A stretch of DNA of 45,439 nt from Nannochloropsis salina CCMP1776 (lineage: Eukaryota; Sar; Eustigmatophyceae; Eustigmatales; Monodopsidaceae), in the NCBI GenBank assembly GCA_004565275.1, contig SDOX01000101.1:2919-48357 (forward strand). Direction: 5' to 3'. The notes beneath the pieces were generated by a model that was not told the origin of the DNA, did no database searches, and worked only from the letters and a program-made list of their open reading frames with translations. This document shows positions 9,641 to 19,868 of this stretch, one piece after another (position 1 is the stretch's first letter; each line of letters begins with the position of its first letter). Both the position numbers and the translations under genes were made by a program.

Positions 9641-10395
9641 TGACGCGAATATAAGGATGACATGATGATGCTAAGGGAGCATGAAATCGGCGATAGGAGG
9701 TTAAGCGAGCCGAGGAGGTTGAGCGAGCCATCTTACAGTGTTGCACCTATATCCTTTATGGATCCAACAGTCTGTATTGCGATGTGCTGATCGCTATTGT
9801 ATCATGTCATGGTTTGCGTCCACCTAATCATTTGTATGTTATATTGTTATACGACAACAGGACTGGCGTCGACCAGTGTCTTTGATTGTCGTTAGTTATC
9901 TTAGTACGAGATTCTTGGGTGAATCGTTGGTCCACACTCTCAGGGAGAACTAGTGGCGTACTGAAGAATCAACTGGATATTGGGTTACCTCTGGTATAAG
10001 TTTGTTTATTCGCATCAGGTTATGGGCCCTAATTTGATGCGAATAAACAAACCAAATACCAGAGGTAACCCAATATCCAGTTGATTCTTCAGTACGACCG
10101 CTAGTTCTCCCTGAGAGTGTGGACCAACGATTCACCCAAGAATCTCGTACTAAGATAACTAACGACAATCAAAGACACTGGGCGACGCCAGTCCTGTTGT
10201 CGTATAACAATATAACATACAAATGATTAGGTGGACGTAAACCATGACATGATACAATAGCGATCAGCACATCGCAATACAGACTGTTGGATCCATAAAG
10301 GATATAGGAGCAACACTGTAAGATGGCTCGCTTAACCTCCTATCGCTGATCTCATGCTCCCTTAGCATCATCATGTCATCCTTATATTCGCGTCA
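9641..10395. repeat. Head-to-head copia LTR palindrome
   Basis: A plus-strand LTR (9641-10017, 377 bp) is followed by a 17-bp spacer containing the primer-binding site (10018-10034) and then a minus-strand LTR (10035-10395, 361 bp). The arms are near-identical reverse complements except for an 18-bp internal duplication present only in the left arm. DNA or RNA of this region could fold into a stem of about 360 bp. Confidence 0.9.
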
Positions 10396-10877
10396 CCCCC
10401 ACTCGTACTCCTAATCATTAAATATGATCCACAGTACCTAATTTTATAACTCACAAACCTAAGATAAGATTTTATGTCTCATCCACACCATATCTACAGC
10501 TTATCCCAAAGCTGTCTCCAGATCCCAATTAAGACTCACAACCCATCATTCGATCACGTATCATCGCTAATCGAATATTAGATAAAGGTTTTGTCAAAAT
10601 ATCCGCAAGTTGATGCTGAGTAGGAATGTATACCAGCTCCACTTCCTTACTCTCAACTTTCTCACGCACAAAATGGTATCGAACATCGATGTGTTTTGTC
10701 CTCTTATGTGTAATCGGATTATTGCTCATCGCAATGCAAGAGTAGGCTGTTGGATCCATAAAGGATATAGGTGTGAACACTGTAAGATGGCTCGCTCAAC
10801 CTCCTCGGCTCGCTTAACCTCCTATCGCCGATTTCATGCTCCCTTAGCATCATCATGTCATCCTTATATTCGCGTCA
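10396..10877 (-). mobile_element. Minus-strand 3' end of a copia copy plus partial LTR
   Basis: Read on the minus strand, this holds the C-terminal part of RNase H (about 10529-10740), the tail with the polypurine tract GAGTGGGGG next to the inverted LTR at 10395, and on the other side a partial LTR (about 10747-10877). It is a fragment only and abuts the leader of copy B without a primer-binding site. Confidence 0.8.
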
Positions 10878-13800
10878 TAATTGACCTAACCTTTGAACTG
10901 AATGAATAACTGATTATTCAAGACACTGGTCAACGTCCTATCTCTGGTGCAATTGGATTTGCAGAGATAGAGGACTGAGTTGATTGAATCTCTTTGGTGC
11001 AATTGGATTTGCAGAGATTCAGGGCCGTTATATTTGGTAATTGGATTTACTAGATTAAAGACAGCATTTAATTGGATCTGGAGGCTGTACGTACGGCTGG
11101 CCAGGCTCACAACTGTGAAATCATGGGAGATAATGATGACTACAGGATGGCAATCTTCAGTGGAAGACTGGAGGATTGGGACGCGTGGAAACGCGATATC
11201 GAAAGCTTCATTGGTGCCAAGGACCCAGAGATGGCAGATATCATCGTGGGATTAATCGAGAAGCCAATCTCATTGGATGAGCTATCATCATACAAGGAGA
11301 AGAATGCCAAGGGCTACTTCATTCTCAAGAAGTACCTGAGAGGAGCGGCAGCAAACCACATCGAAAAATTCCGTTTGGATAAGGATGGAGCTGGTGCATT
11401 CCGAGCACTCAGGGATAAATACGAGTTAAGGGGAGAGACTCAAAAGGCATTACTTATATCTGAGTTCATTCACCTCAACTTCAGTGAAAATGGTGACCCG
11501 GGGGAAACTTTCGAGGCAGCTGAGGAGCTGGCTAGAAAAATGAAGAATCGTTTCGACGTGGATATTAATGAATCTCTGCTTCTCACACACCTGATTAACA
11601 AAATTCCATCGGTATATGGAATTGTAAAAGTGAGTTTGGAGACCCAAGAGTCGATGACATACGCTAACTTAAAGTCAAAAATGAGCAATCATTTTGTGAC
11701 AAACGTCGCTAATAAGGTCAAGAAGGACCAATGCTTAGCAGTTAGCTTCAATGGATACTGCAATTGGTGCGGTAAATACGGGCATAAGGAAACAGAGTGC
11801 CTCGTAAAGAAAATGGTGGAGGTCGAGCGGGACCTCCTCATAATGGAAACAAATTGGGCCGGTATGAGCGGTTACCTGGCAACCCCTACAATGGCCCTGG
11901 CAAAGGCGGGCGCATTAGTTACGGACGGGGACATGGAGGCCGTGGAGGCCGTAATGGACGTGGCCGTGGCAAAGGATTGCACGGCGGAAATGGTTGTCGT
12001 TATTGTGGGAGCACAGATCACTGGGGAAATACATGCCCCAAGAATAAAACGGAGCATTCTTACACATGCTTGTTGGCAACCAAGAAAACATATGAAAGTG
12101 GTGTGGAACCACAAGCATCTTCTGTAATGGTAGATAGCGGAGCTACATCCCATATGAAAAGGGATAGTACAGAATTAGTAAATATCAGGCAACATAGTGG
12201 TCACGTATATGTGGCTAATGGAGATAAGCTACAAGTACGTTACATCGGAGACTGGCTCATGGAAGTGAAGCACAGTGATGGGACTGTTAAAGGTGTTATG
12301 TTTAAGGATGTTATTGTAGTACCCAATCTGAGTCGCGATTTATTATCTATGGCTAAAATAGATAAAGCTGGTGGAAAAATCGTTATCCGTGAAGGAAAGG
12401 GTACGATTCAAAAGGGTGACACATGCTTACCGATAAGAAAGGTAGATAACATGTATATGTTAGACTACTACGGGAAATCACGTTAGGAAACTAATGTAGT
12501 CAGCTCACCCGAATTATGGCACAAAAGGTTCGGACACATTTATTATGAGTACCTAAGACAAATGGGTGAAATTGATGATACCGGAGTGCCAAAGGGAATT
12601 AAGAAACCCGGCGTCTGTGGAACGTGTGAGCGTGCGAAACAAACTAAAAGGAGTTTCGGGACCAAATCTAGGGAAAGGGCAAAGGAGCCTCTCGAACTAG
12701 TCCATACAGATGTACTTGGACCAGTTGAAGTAGAATCACTTGGAGGCGCAAGATACGCGATAGGATTTACGGACGATTACACCCGATGGAGGGTAGTGTA
12801 TCCGATGAAACATAAGTTGGAATCACTTGATTGTCTGAAGCGATATATACAGGATATGAATATATCATTTCGTGATCACAAAGTGAATACTTTGCGCGGA
12901 TTAAGATCGGACAATGGAGGTGAATACACTGGCGTAGACTTTAAGAACTTCTGCAAGAATCATGGTATTAGACAAGATTTTGGTATACCATATGGACCGC
13001 AGGATAATGGTGTTGCTGAAAAGTCATGGCATGTATTATCAAACATGGCTCGAAGTCTTCGCATACAGGCTGGATTGGGAAAGGGTTTCTGGGCTGAAGC
13101 ATTAAATACTGCTGCTTATATTTGGAACAGATCGAGGAATTCCGCATTGGGGCCAGGTGAAACTCCCTACTACAAAATGTTCGGAAAGCATGCTAGTGTG
13201 GAGCATTTTAGAACTTTTGGATGCAAGGCGTTTGTCCATGATACGTCTATCAGGAGAGGAAAATTTGATGATCGTGCTGTTGAAGGGATCCTGATTGGAT
13301 ACGATGACATAGGGAACAATCCTAAATGTTATCGAATTTACATGCCTTCTATTGGAAAATACATTAGATCTGGTCATGTGACATTTGATGAGGCAACGTT
13401 TCCAGCAATGAAGCAGAAACAACCAGTTTCGAGAGTTAAACTACACAATGATGTAGAAGAAGATGACGTAGATTCTATGGAGACAGTGGGGGCTCATCAG
13501 GAGGATGAGGTACCACCCACGAATACAAGTGAGAATGATGACGGCATCGAAGATGATTTACATCACGATGATCAACCTGACGATCGTAGTATCGATCATG
13601 TCAGAGAGGATCCGTCGCAAGTGGGGGCGACAGGATGGAAAGACACGGATAATATTGTTCGGAACATGAACAATATGGGACGCACGCGAAGCAGGACAAA
13701 GGCTCGTGAACGTCGTCGATTGGATCCTGGATCCACATCTATGGGAGGTAATTTAGCCTTTGCTGCAGCCTCAGAAATTGTCAATGAGGACTATCATCTT

Positions 13801-15861
13801 ACGGAAGATGAGAGTGAGGTGCGAGCTGAAAGGAAGAAAGCAAAGGATGCAGAGTACCAGGCCCATATGAGAAATGGTACCTGGGAGTTAACCCCCTTAC
13901 CGAAGGGAGAACGGTGCATCTCAAGTGGCTGGGTGGAAACGGATAAAAGAGATCAAAATGGTGTTATTGTGAGGAGAAAGGCAAGATTTATTGCCAAAGG
14001 GTATAGTCAAGAGTTTGGCTACGACTACCTTCACACTTATGCACCAGTTGCATCGATTACAACTATTCGTTTGATATTAGCTTTGGCGTGTATTCTGGAC
14101 TTAGAGCTGGATAACATGGATGTAGGCACAACTTATCTTCAATCAGACCTTGAAGAAAAGATATATGTCAAGCAGCCACCTGGATATGAACAGTATGGAT
14201 CAAATGGGGAAGAGCTAGTTTGTCGATTGCATAAGTCGCTATACGGACTTAAACAATCTGGACGTAATTGGCACAAGAAGATTGATGGATGGTTCCGAGG
14301 ATATGGATTCCACCCTTCTTCTGCGGATCCATGCTTATATGTAAAGTTTGAATCTAGTGGTGAAGTATTAGTCATCGTCTTATATGTGGATGATTTAATT
14401 ATCGCTAGTAACTCCCGAACAATGACTGATAAATTCAAACAAAATATTTCAAGAGAATTCAGCATGAAAGATTTGAAAGAACTGGATTGGATACTTGGAA
14501 TGGCTATAAAACGTAATAGAGAGAATAGAACCATGGAAATCTCTCAGACAGCCTACATCGATATGATGCTGGCGAAATTTAGAATGGTTGACTGCAAACC
14601 GGTCCTAACGCCCATGGAAGGGACTCTGACGAGAATGGATGGCAAGGACGTCAAGCCAGATAGTGAATACATGAAGCTAGTGGGTAGCTTATTGTATGCA
14701 GCACTGGTTACACGTCCGGACATTGCATTTGCGGTTCAATCATTGGGGAAACATTTGCAAGGATCTAACGAAGAACATTGGATTGCTGCAAAACGTGTAT
14801 TAAGATACCTGAAGGGTACTCGTGAGGTCGGACTCAAATACACAGGTAATTCTACAGGATCGTTTACCCTGGTAGGATACGCGGATGCGGATTACGCTGG
14901 TGATAAAGATAACAGACGTTCAACGTCTGGTTATGCTTTTACATTAAGTCATGGAGGAATTGTCAATATGATTGATTGGCGAGCCAAGCAACAAGATGTG
15001 GTGGCTCTGTCGTCTGCTGAATCGGAGCTAATATCTGCTTGTTCGGCGACACAAACGGCAAAATATATTCGTCAACTACTTATGGACCTCGAATTAAAGC
15101 AAGATGAGCCTACTATGATTATGGAAGATAATCAAGCTTGCATTGCGATGAGTAATAATCCGATTACGCATAAGAGGACGAAGCATATTGATGTACGTTT
15201 TCATTTTGTGCGTGAGAAAGTTGAGAGTAAGGAAGTAGAACTGGTTTACATCCCTACTCAGTATCAACTTGCAGATATTTTGACAAAACCTTTATCTAAT
15301 ATTCGATTAGCGATGATACGTAATCGAATAATGGGTTATGTGTCTTAATTGGGATCTGGAGACAGCTGTGGGATCAGCTGGAGATATGTTAGAGATAAGA
15401 GATATGGTTCTTATCTTAAGTGTGCGAGTAATGGGATTAACCGCTGTGGATCATATTTAATGATTAGGAGTACGAGTGGGGGTGACGCGAATATAAAGAT
15501 GACATGATGATGCTAAGGGAGCATGAGATCGGCGATAGGAGGTTAAGCGAGCCGAGGAGGTTGAGCGAGCCATTTTACAGTGTTGCTCCTACATCCTTTA
15601 TGGATCCTACAGTCTGTATCATGGTGTGCTGTTCGCTACTGTATCATGTCATGGTTTGCATCCACCTAATCATTTGTATGTTATATTATCGTACGGCAAC
15701 AGGACTGGCGTCGACCAGTGTCTTTGATTGTCGTTAGTTATCTTAGTACGAGATTCTTGGGTGAATCGTTGGTCCACACTCTCAGGGAGAACTAGTGGTC
15801 GTACTGAAGAATCAACTGGATATTGGGTTACCTCTGGTATTTGGTTTGTTTATTCGCATCA
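10878..15861 (+). mobile_element. Ty1/copia fossil, copy B (leader, gag-pol, 3' LTR)
   Basis: The order is leader with two 51-bp units (10878-11120), gag from about 11120, two CCHC zinc knuckles (CNWCGKYGHKETEC near 11760 and a second near 11995), aspartic protease (DSGATSH near 12135), pre-integrase and integrase (about 12500-13600, with DNGGEYTG), reverse transcriptase (about 13840-14500, YVDDLIIAS) and RNase H (to about 15345). The polypurine tract and the 3' LTR (15483-15861) follow. The order integrase before reverse transcriptase identifies Ty1/copia. No full 5' LTR is present and about three breaks interrupt the coding part. The long open pol part suggests a fairly young insertion. Confidence 0.92.
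15483..15861 (+). repeat. Copia LTR (379 bp), 3' end of copy B
   Basis: It begins TGACGCGAATATAAAG and ends TATTCGCATCA. It carries the 18-bp GAGGAGGTTRAGCGAGCC duplication, as in the LTRs at 9641 and 24702. Confidence 0.9.
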
Positions 15862-16607
15862 TTAAGCAAGATGGACCTACCGTGATTATGGAGGATAATC
15901 AAGCTTGCATTCCGATGAGCAATAATCCGATTACGCATAAGAGGTCGAAGCACATTGATGTACGTTCTCATTTTGTGCGTGAGAAAGTTGAGAGTAAGGA
16001 AGTAGAACTGGTATACATTCCTACTCAGCATCAACTTGCAGATATTTTGACAAAACCTTTATCTAATATTCGATTGGCGATGATACGTAATCGAATGATG
16101 GGTTGTGAGTCTTAATTGGCATTTGGAGGCAGCTGTGGGATCAGCTGTAGATATGTTAGAGATATGGTTATTATCTAAGTGTGAGTTACAATGTTTATTA
16201 AAATGGATCATATTTAATGATTAGGAGTACGAGTGGGGGTGACGCGAATATAAGGATGACATGATGATGCTAAGGGAGCATGAGATCGGCGATAGGAGGT
16301 TAAGCGAGCCGTCTTACAGTGTTGCTCCTCTATCCTTTATGGATCCAACAGTCTGTATCGCGATGTGCTGTTCGCTACTGTATCATGTCATGGTTTGCGT
16401 CCACCTAATCATTTGTATGTTATATTGTTATACGACAACAGGACTGGCGTCGACCAGTGTCTTTGGTTGTCGATCGTATTGGTCATCTTAGTGCGAGATT
16501 CTTGGGTGAATCGTTGGTCTACATTCTCAGGGAGAATAGTGGTCGTACTGAAGAATTAATTGGGTATTGGGTTATCCGCTGTGGTATTAGTTTGTTTATT
16601 CGCATCA
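15862..16607 (+). mobile_element. Copia 3' fragment (RNase H end, tail and LTR)
   Basis: A C-terminal RNase H segment (about 15862-16115), the tail with polypurine tract, and an LTR (16240-16607) follow directly on the LTR of copy B. The RNase H end and tail are almost identical to those of copy D (34890-35140), so the parent was D-like. No 5-bp target duplication is recognisable between 8543 and 16607. Confidence 0.85.
16240..16607 (+). repeat. Copia LTR (368 bp)
   Basis: It begins TGACGCGAATATAAGG and ends TTTATTCGCATCA. It lacks the 18-bp internal duplication. Non-element sequence starts at 16608. Confidence 0.9.
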
Positions 16608-17540
16608 CTTGGGACATTGATATTCATAACCATTCTAGCGAAAGAATCGGTCTTACATGTAATGAGGTCTTAATCATGACCATAGATTAGGATAACGTGA
16701 AGAGGTACACAGGAAAAAGCGTTTCCTCGGACTGTCGAACAGAACAAGCATGCATGCGGACAGATAATTTTCAAGGCGTGGCATACCGTAGCGCTTTGCA
16801 TTGAAGTACATTGATATTAAATCTACAGCTTGGGGAAACACAAGACTAGAAATAGACTTGAAAGAGAAAAACACGTGCGGCATGAATGAAAGCGTTCTCT
16901 CTAGATATTCACAAAAATAGGGAGAAATGAAAAAACTAATAATTAGATCCCACAACCAAATTTTTTGAAAACTCACGAGCTTCCTGTGAAGCAAAAGTTT
17001 AGGGCTTAAATTTTCCAAAAAGAATATCAGTACCTCTACATCTCCTTTTCTTTCCCTGCTAACACCCAATTATTATGTTGTGAGATATTTAAATCATCAT
17101 GTACACTGCCTACCAAGTCATTTGTTATGGATCAATCTATGCGATCATGACACAGCTAAATGCAAGTACGTCAAAGAGAAATAAAGAATGTAAGATACGT
17201 CAGACCGATGAGGCACGCTTTGTTCTCAGTGCTCTATTTGCGCCTTGGTGTTGCTTTACGGAAAAATGCATATTTTCTACTAAAAAAATCCTCTTTTTGG
17301 AAATTCTGAGACTAAGCTGAACATCAGACGTTCCTAATATTTCCTTGCCGACAACGAGTGAATTTTGGTGAAGAGGAACCGACAGTCAATCTGTGGGTGT
17401 GCATAATTCAAATGAAATCCCCTGGACATCACAGCCAAGTGATTCTTTCTTCGTTAAAAAGTAGCACACGCTTATTTATCTGATTGTTTCTTCTTCGCAT
17501 GTCCGTGGACTGTTTGTAACTTCAGAATTGGAATTCCCTT
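16608..17540. other. Intergenic, no supported gene
   Basis: A minus-strand frame of 131 codons (16674-17069) has no recognisable motif, and the region is AT-rich. It may contain the 3' flank of the minus-strand glycosyltransferase ending at 17541. Confidence 0.4.
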
Positions 17541-18671
17541 TTAGTTATGGAAGAAAAGTAACTGCTTCACAACCTTAGCTCTTGCGCCAAGTTCAAGCGC
17601 TCGTGCAGCAAACAACCAATCAGCATTATGTGCTTGCTCCGCTCTGGACCCTACAGGCAAAGATGCAATAAATCCTTGCACGGACGTTACAATTCTTTTC
17701 GAAAAAAGTATACCACCCAAGTCCATGGAACCTAGTCTCCACTCACCTCCCAGAAGAATCCCACTGGTGGTAAAATCAGTCGCTACCATGTCCCATAGCT
17801 CTCCTCTTTCCCAGGCAAGCATTCTTTCTGTGTATTTGTGCATTGCCTGCCCCCGAACGTTTTGAGCAGCATTGGATAATTGCTGGATTGAACCATATTG
17901 CGTATCGGAGGGCAGTTCAAGCTCTAGTAATGTCTCTTTTAGATAGTTTGGATGGTAACAGTTGTCACCATTTGTGACAAGAGCATGCGTGCACCATGAA
18001 CATCGAACTAAGTCCGCTACAGCCACGTCTGTTGCTTGATAGAACACATGATTGTTATAACGGCAGATCTTAATCATGGACGCCTTTCCTTCTTTACGTG
18101 CTATTTCTCGCGCCTCCTCTTTCGAGCACTTGAAAGGCGCCGCGCGTTTAATTGCAATATCAAAAAACTTTTCGTCAATATCAAGAGCGTACACGTGGGG
18201 ATAGGGCTCTACTGTGTTCAACCAAAAGTATCGCGCGATGGAGTCAACCACGGGTATACCGCGAAGCTCAGTCGGTACCAGGGCGAAGTCCATGCTCAGT
18301 GTAGGGTAGGGGAAAGAAACGGAAAGTCGTTGCTGGTATAAGAGACTATGAATCAGCCCTTTCACTAGATCAGCCTGTTCGTGGTGAACTCGAATAATGA
18401 CCCGCACATGATGGTGGATGCTGGTGGCATTCGACACAGAAGGTGCTCTCAGTCCTTGACTGCCCAGCCAGGGTTTTGACTCCTCCTTGAGTGGATGAAA
18501 TGGAGTAGATGACAAGATGGTTGCCGGGTTTGATGATAAAGATGACGATAATGATGCAGACAAAAATGAGCGCAGCAAGATAATAGTGAGCATTCCAACC
18601 GAGCATTGCAAGAGCACTCGCCCGATTCGTTGCCGCGTGTGCCGCCGGATAGGCTTCCTCCCGAATGACAT
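17541..18671 (-). CDS. GT2-like type II membrane glycosyltransferase
   Basis: I take the ATG at 18671 (376 codons) because the longer open frame upstream begins only with TTG. A basic N-terminus is followed by a hydrophobic anchor at about residues 18-38 and a Ser-rich stem, as in Golgi transferases. HHHVRVIIRVHHEQADLVKG (about 86-105), followed by a SLLYQQ stretch, resembles the start of GT-A family 2 domains (VxVIIPxxNE). Near 229-244, THALVTNGDNCYHPNYL fits a metal-binding D-x-N/DxD-like segment. The C-terminal part ends in AKVVKQLLFFHN before TAA. It is intronless and divergent from the epimerase fusion gene with about 1.2 kb between them. Substrate unknown; the glycosyltransferase call rests on fold-like motifs and context. 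Confidence 0.65.
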   Translation of the reverse strand: MSFGRKPIRRHTRQRIGRVLLQCSVGMLTIILLRSFLSASLSSSLSSNPATILSSTPFHPLKEESKPWLGSQGLRAPSVSNATSIHHHVRVIIRVHHEQADLVKGLIHSLLYQQRLSVSFPYPTLSMDFALVPTELRGIPVVDSIARYFWLNTVEPYPHVYALDIDEKFFDIAIKRAAPFKCSKEEAREIARKEGKASMIKICRYNNHVFYQATDVAVADLVRCSWCTHALVTNGDNCYHPNYLKETLLELELPSDTQYGSIQQLSNAAQNVRGQAMHKYTERMLAWERGELWDMVATDFTTSGILLGGEWRLGSMDLGGILFSKRIVTSVQGFIASLPVGSRAEQAHNADWLFAARALELGARAKVVKQLLFFHN

Positions 18672-19868
18672 TCTCTCTATTTCGAAAGGTATGAGAGTGC
18701 ATTTATATGAGTACAAAGTCGCGAGTTCAACTATCCTCCTTGAGAAGGTATTTAATCAAGTCGAGGAAAGCAATTTAAAACACTATCAGATGTGACGGAT
18801 TTTTCTTGTACCCACAAGTCTCTTCATACAAAGTTGCATTAATCGTTGCAATAATCGTTGCGCATACTCTGTCAATTGTTTCTCAGATCACGCAAGTAAA
18901 AGATGCAATCGCCTTCTGGGGGATATTTACATATCCAACTCTCAGAGCGAGCGTTAATCAAGTCAGAGAAGGTGAGGCTGAGGGCAGCTGAACGCTTTAC
19001 CGTGCTCATATCGGAAAGGCATGTTATGATATCTTGTCAGCGTGATAGCCATCGGAATTCCTCAACACGACAATAGAGTCCCACATGTTTTTCCTTTAGA
19101 AAACACGGTTCCATTTTGAGAAAAAATAAAAGTCGGTATATATGCAAAACTCAAGAACACTGTTCGCAGACATAGCGCATCATCATGAAGATCACCGCGT
19201 TTTAACGGCTGGAAGAGTCGAATTACCAGGGGATATTCCGACTTGCATAATCAAAGTGGAATCGAAAGCGCGAGTGGAGACATCGCAGTGCAAATAAAGT
19301 GTAAATGAGATGCGATTGGAAGAAATTCATTTCAAGGCTGTCTAAGGGCCACAGAAGGCTCCTAATATGTTTCTAACGGCTAAAATAGCAAGTACTCTCA
19401 GTCCCCCTCAATTACACAAAATTTCACTGTAACTTTGTGTAATTGAGTGTCGCTCTAAAGGGATATTTTTCCTGGCTCATAATTATCCCTGAATCTCATT
19501 TCTCTCATTTTGTAAGAAGAAACCATTTCGGCGTATGTATCTGCCTTGAAAAATGCTACTCATGGCTACCATTGATATGTGAAACGGTACCGGAGCTTCT
19601 ATCGCACTCTTTGCGTGCCATCGAGCTTTTACCTTATTATCGATGCCATTAATATTTATCTTATATCGACAATACACGCATCACCTGCGACTATATCTCC
19701 TGATTTCTTCCTGCTGTGAAATCTACAGTATAAGCCCCTCACGTAGAGCATATTTATCTTTGTCTGACCTTGAATATAAATCTCACCTTAGCACTGTTTT
19801 ACAGGACACAGTGTCTCGCGCGACAGTTCTATATATCTGAAAGTAAGATTTGGCGTCTTGATAAAGAA
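18672..19868. promoter_or_regulatory. Divergent intergenic region between two glycan genes
   Basis: This 1.2-kb stretch separates the minus-strand GT2-like gene from the plus-strand epimerase fusion, so it should hold both promoters. A partial RB repeat lies at 19329-19409. A 61-codon plus frame (18806-18991) contains a hydrophobic stretch but has no further support. I see no clear TATA box or operator. Confidence 0.4.
19329..19409 (+). repeat. Interspersed repeat 'RB', partial copy
   Basis: The segment with GGGCCACAGAAGGCTCCTAA and CTCTCAGTCCCCC matches the middle of the RB family (23428-23540). It lies in the divergent promoter region. Confidence 0.5.

Noticed and set aside
8543-16607. A single large element with matching outer LTRs
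   Set aside because: The internal order, an inverted LTR pair and a minus-strand fragment show several copies and rearrangements; the outer flanks share no target duplication.
16674-17069. 131-codon minus-strand frame
   Set aside because: No domain, AT-rich low-complexity residues, no supporting signals.
18672-18716. 15-residue extension of the GT2-like protein
   Set aside because: It begins with TTG; the ATG at 18671 is followed by the expected basic tail and anchor.
19770-19868. N-terminal extension of the epimerase fusion
   Set aside because: It begins with TTG, and the anchor follows directly on the ATG at 19869.
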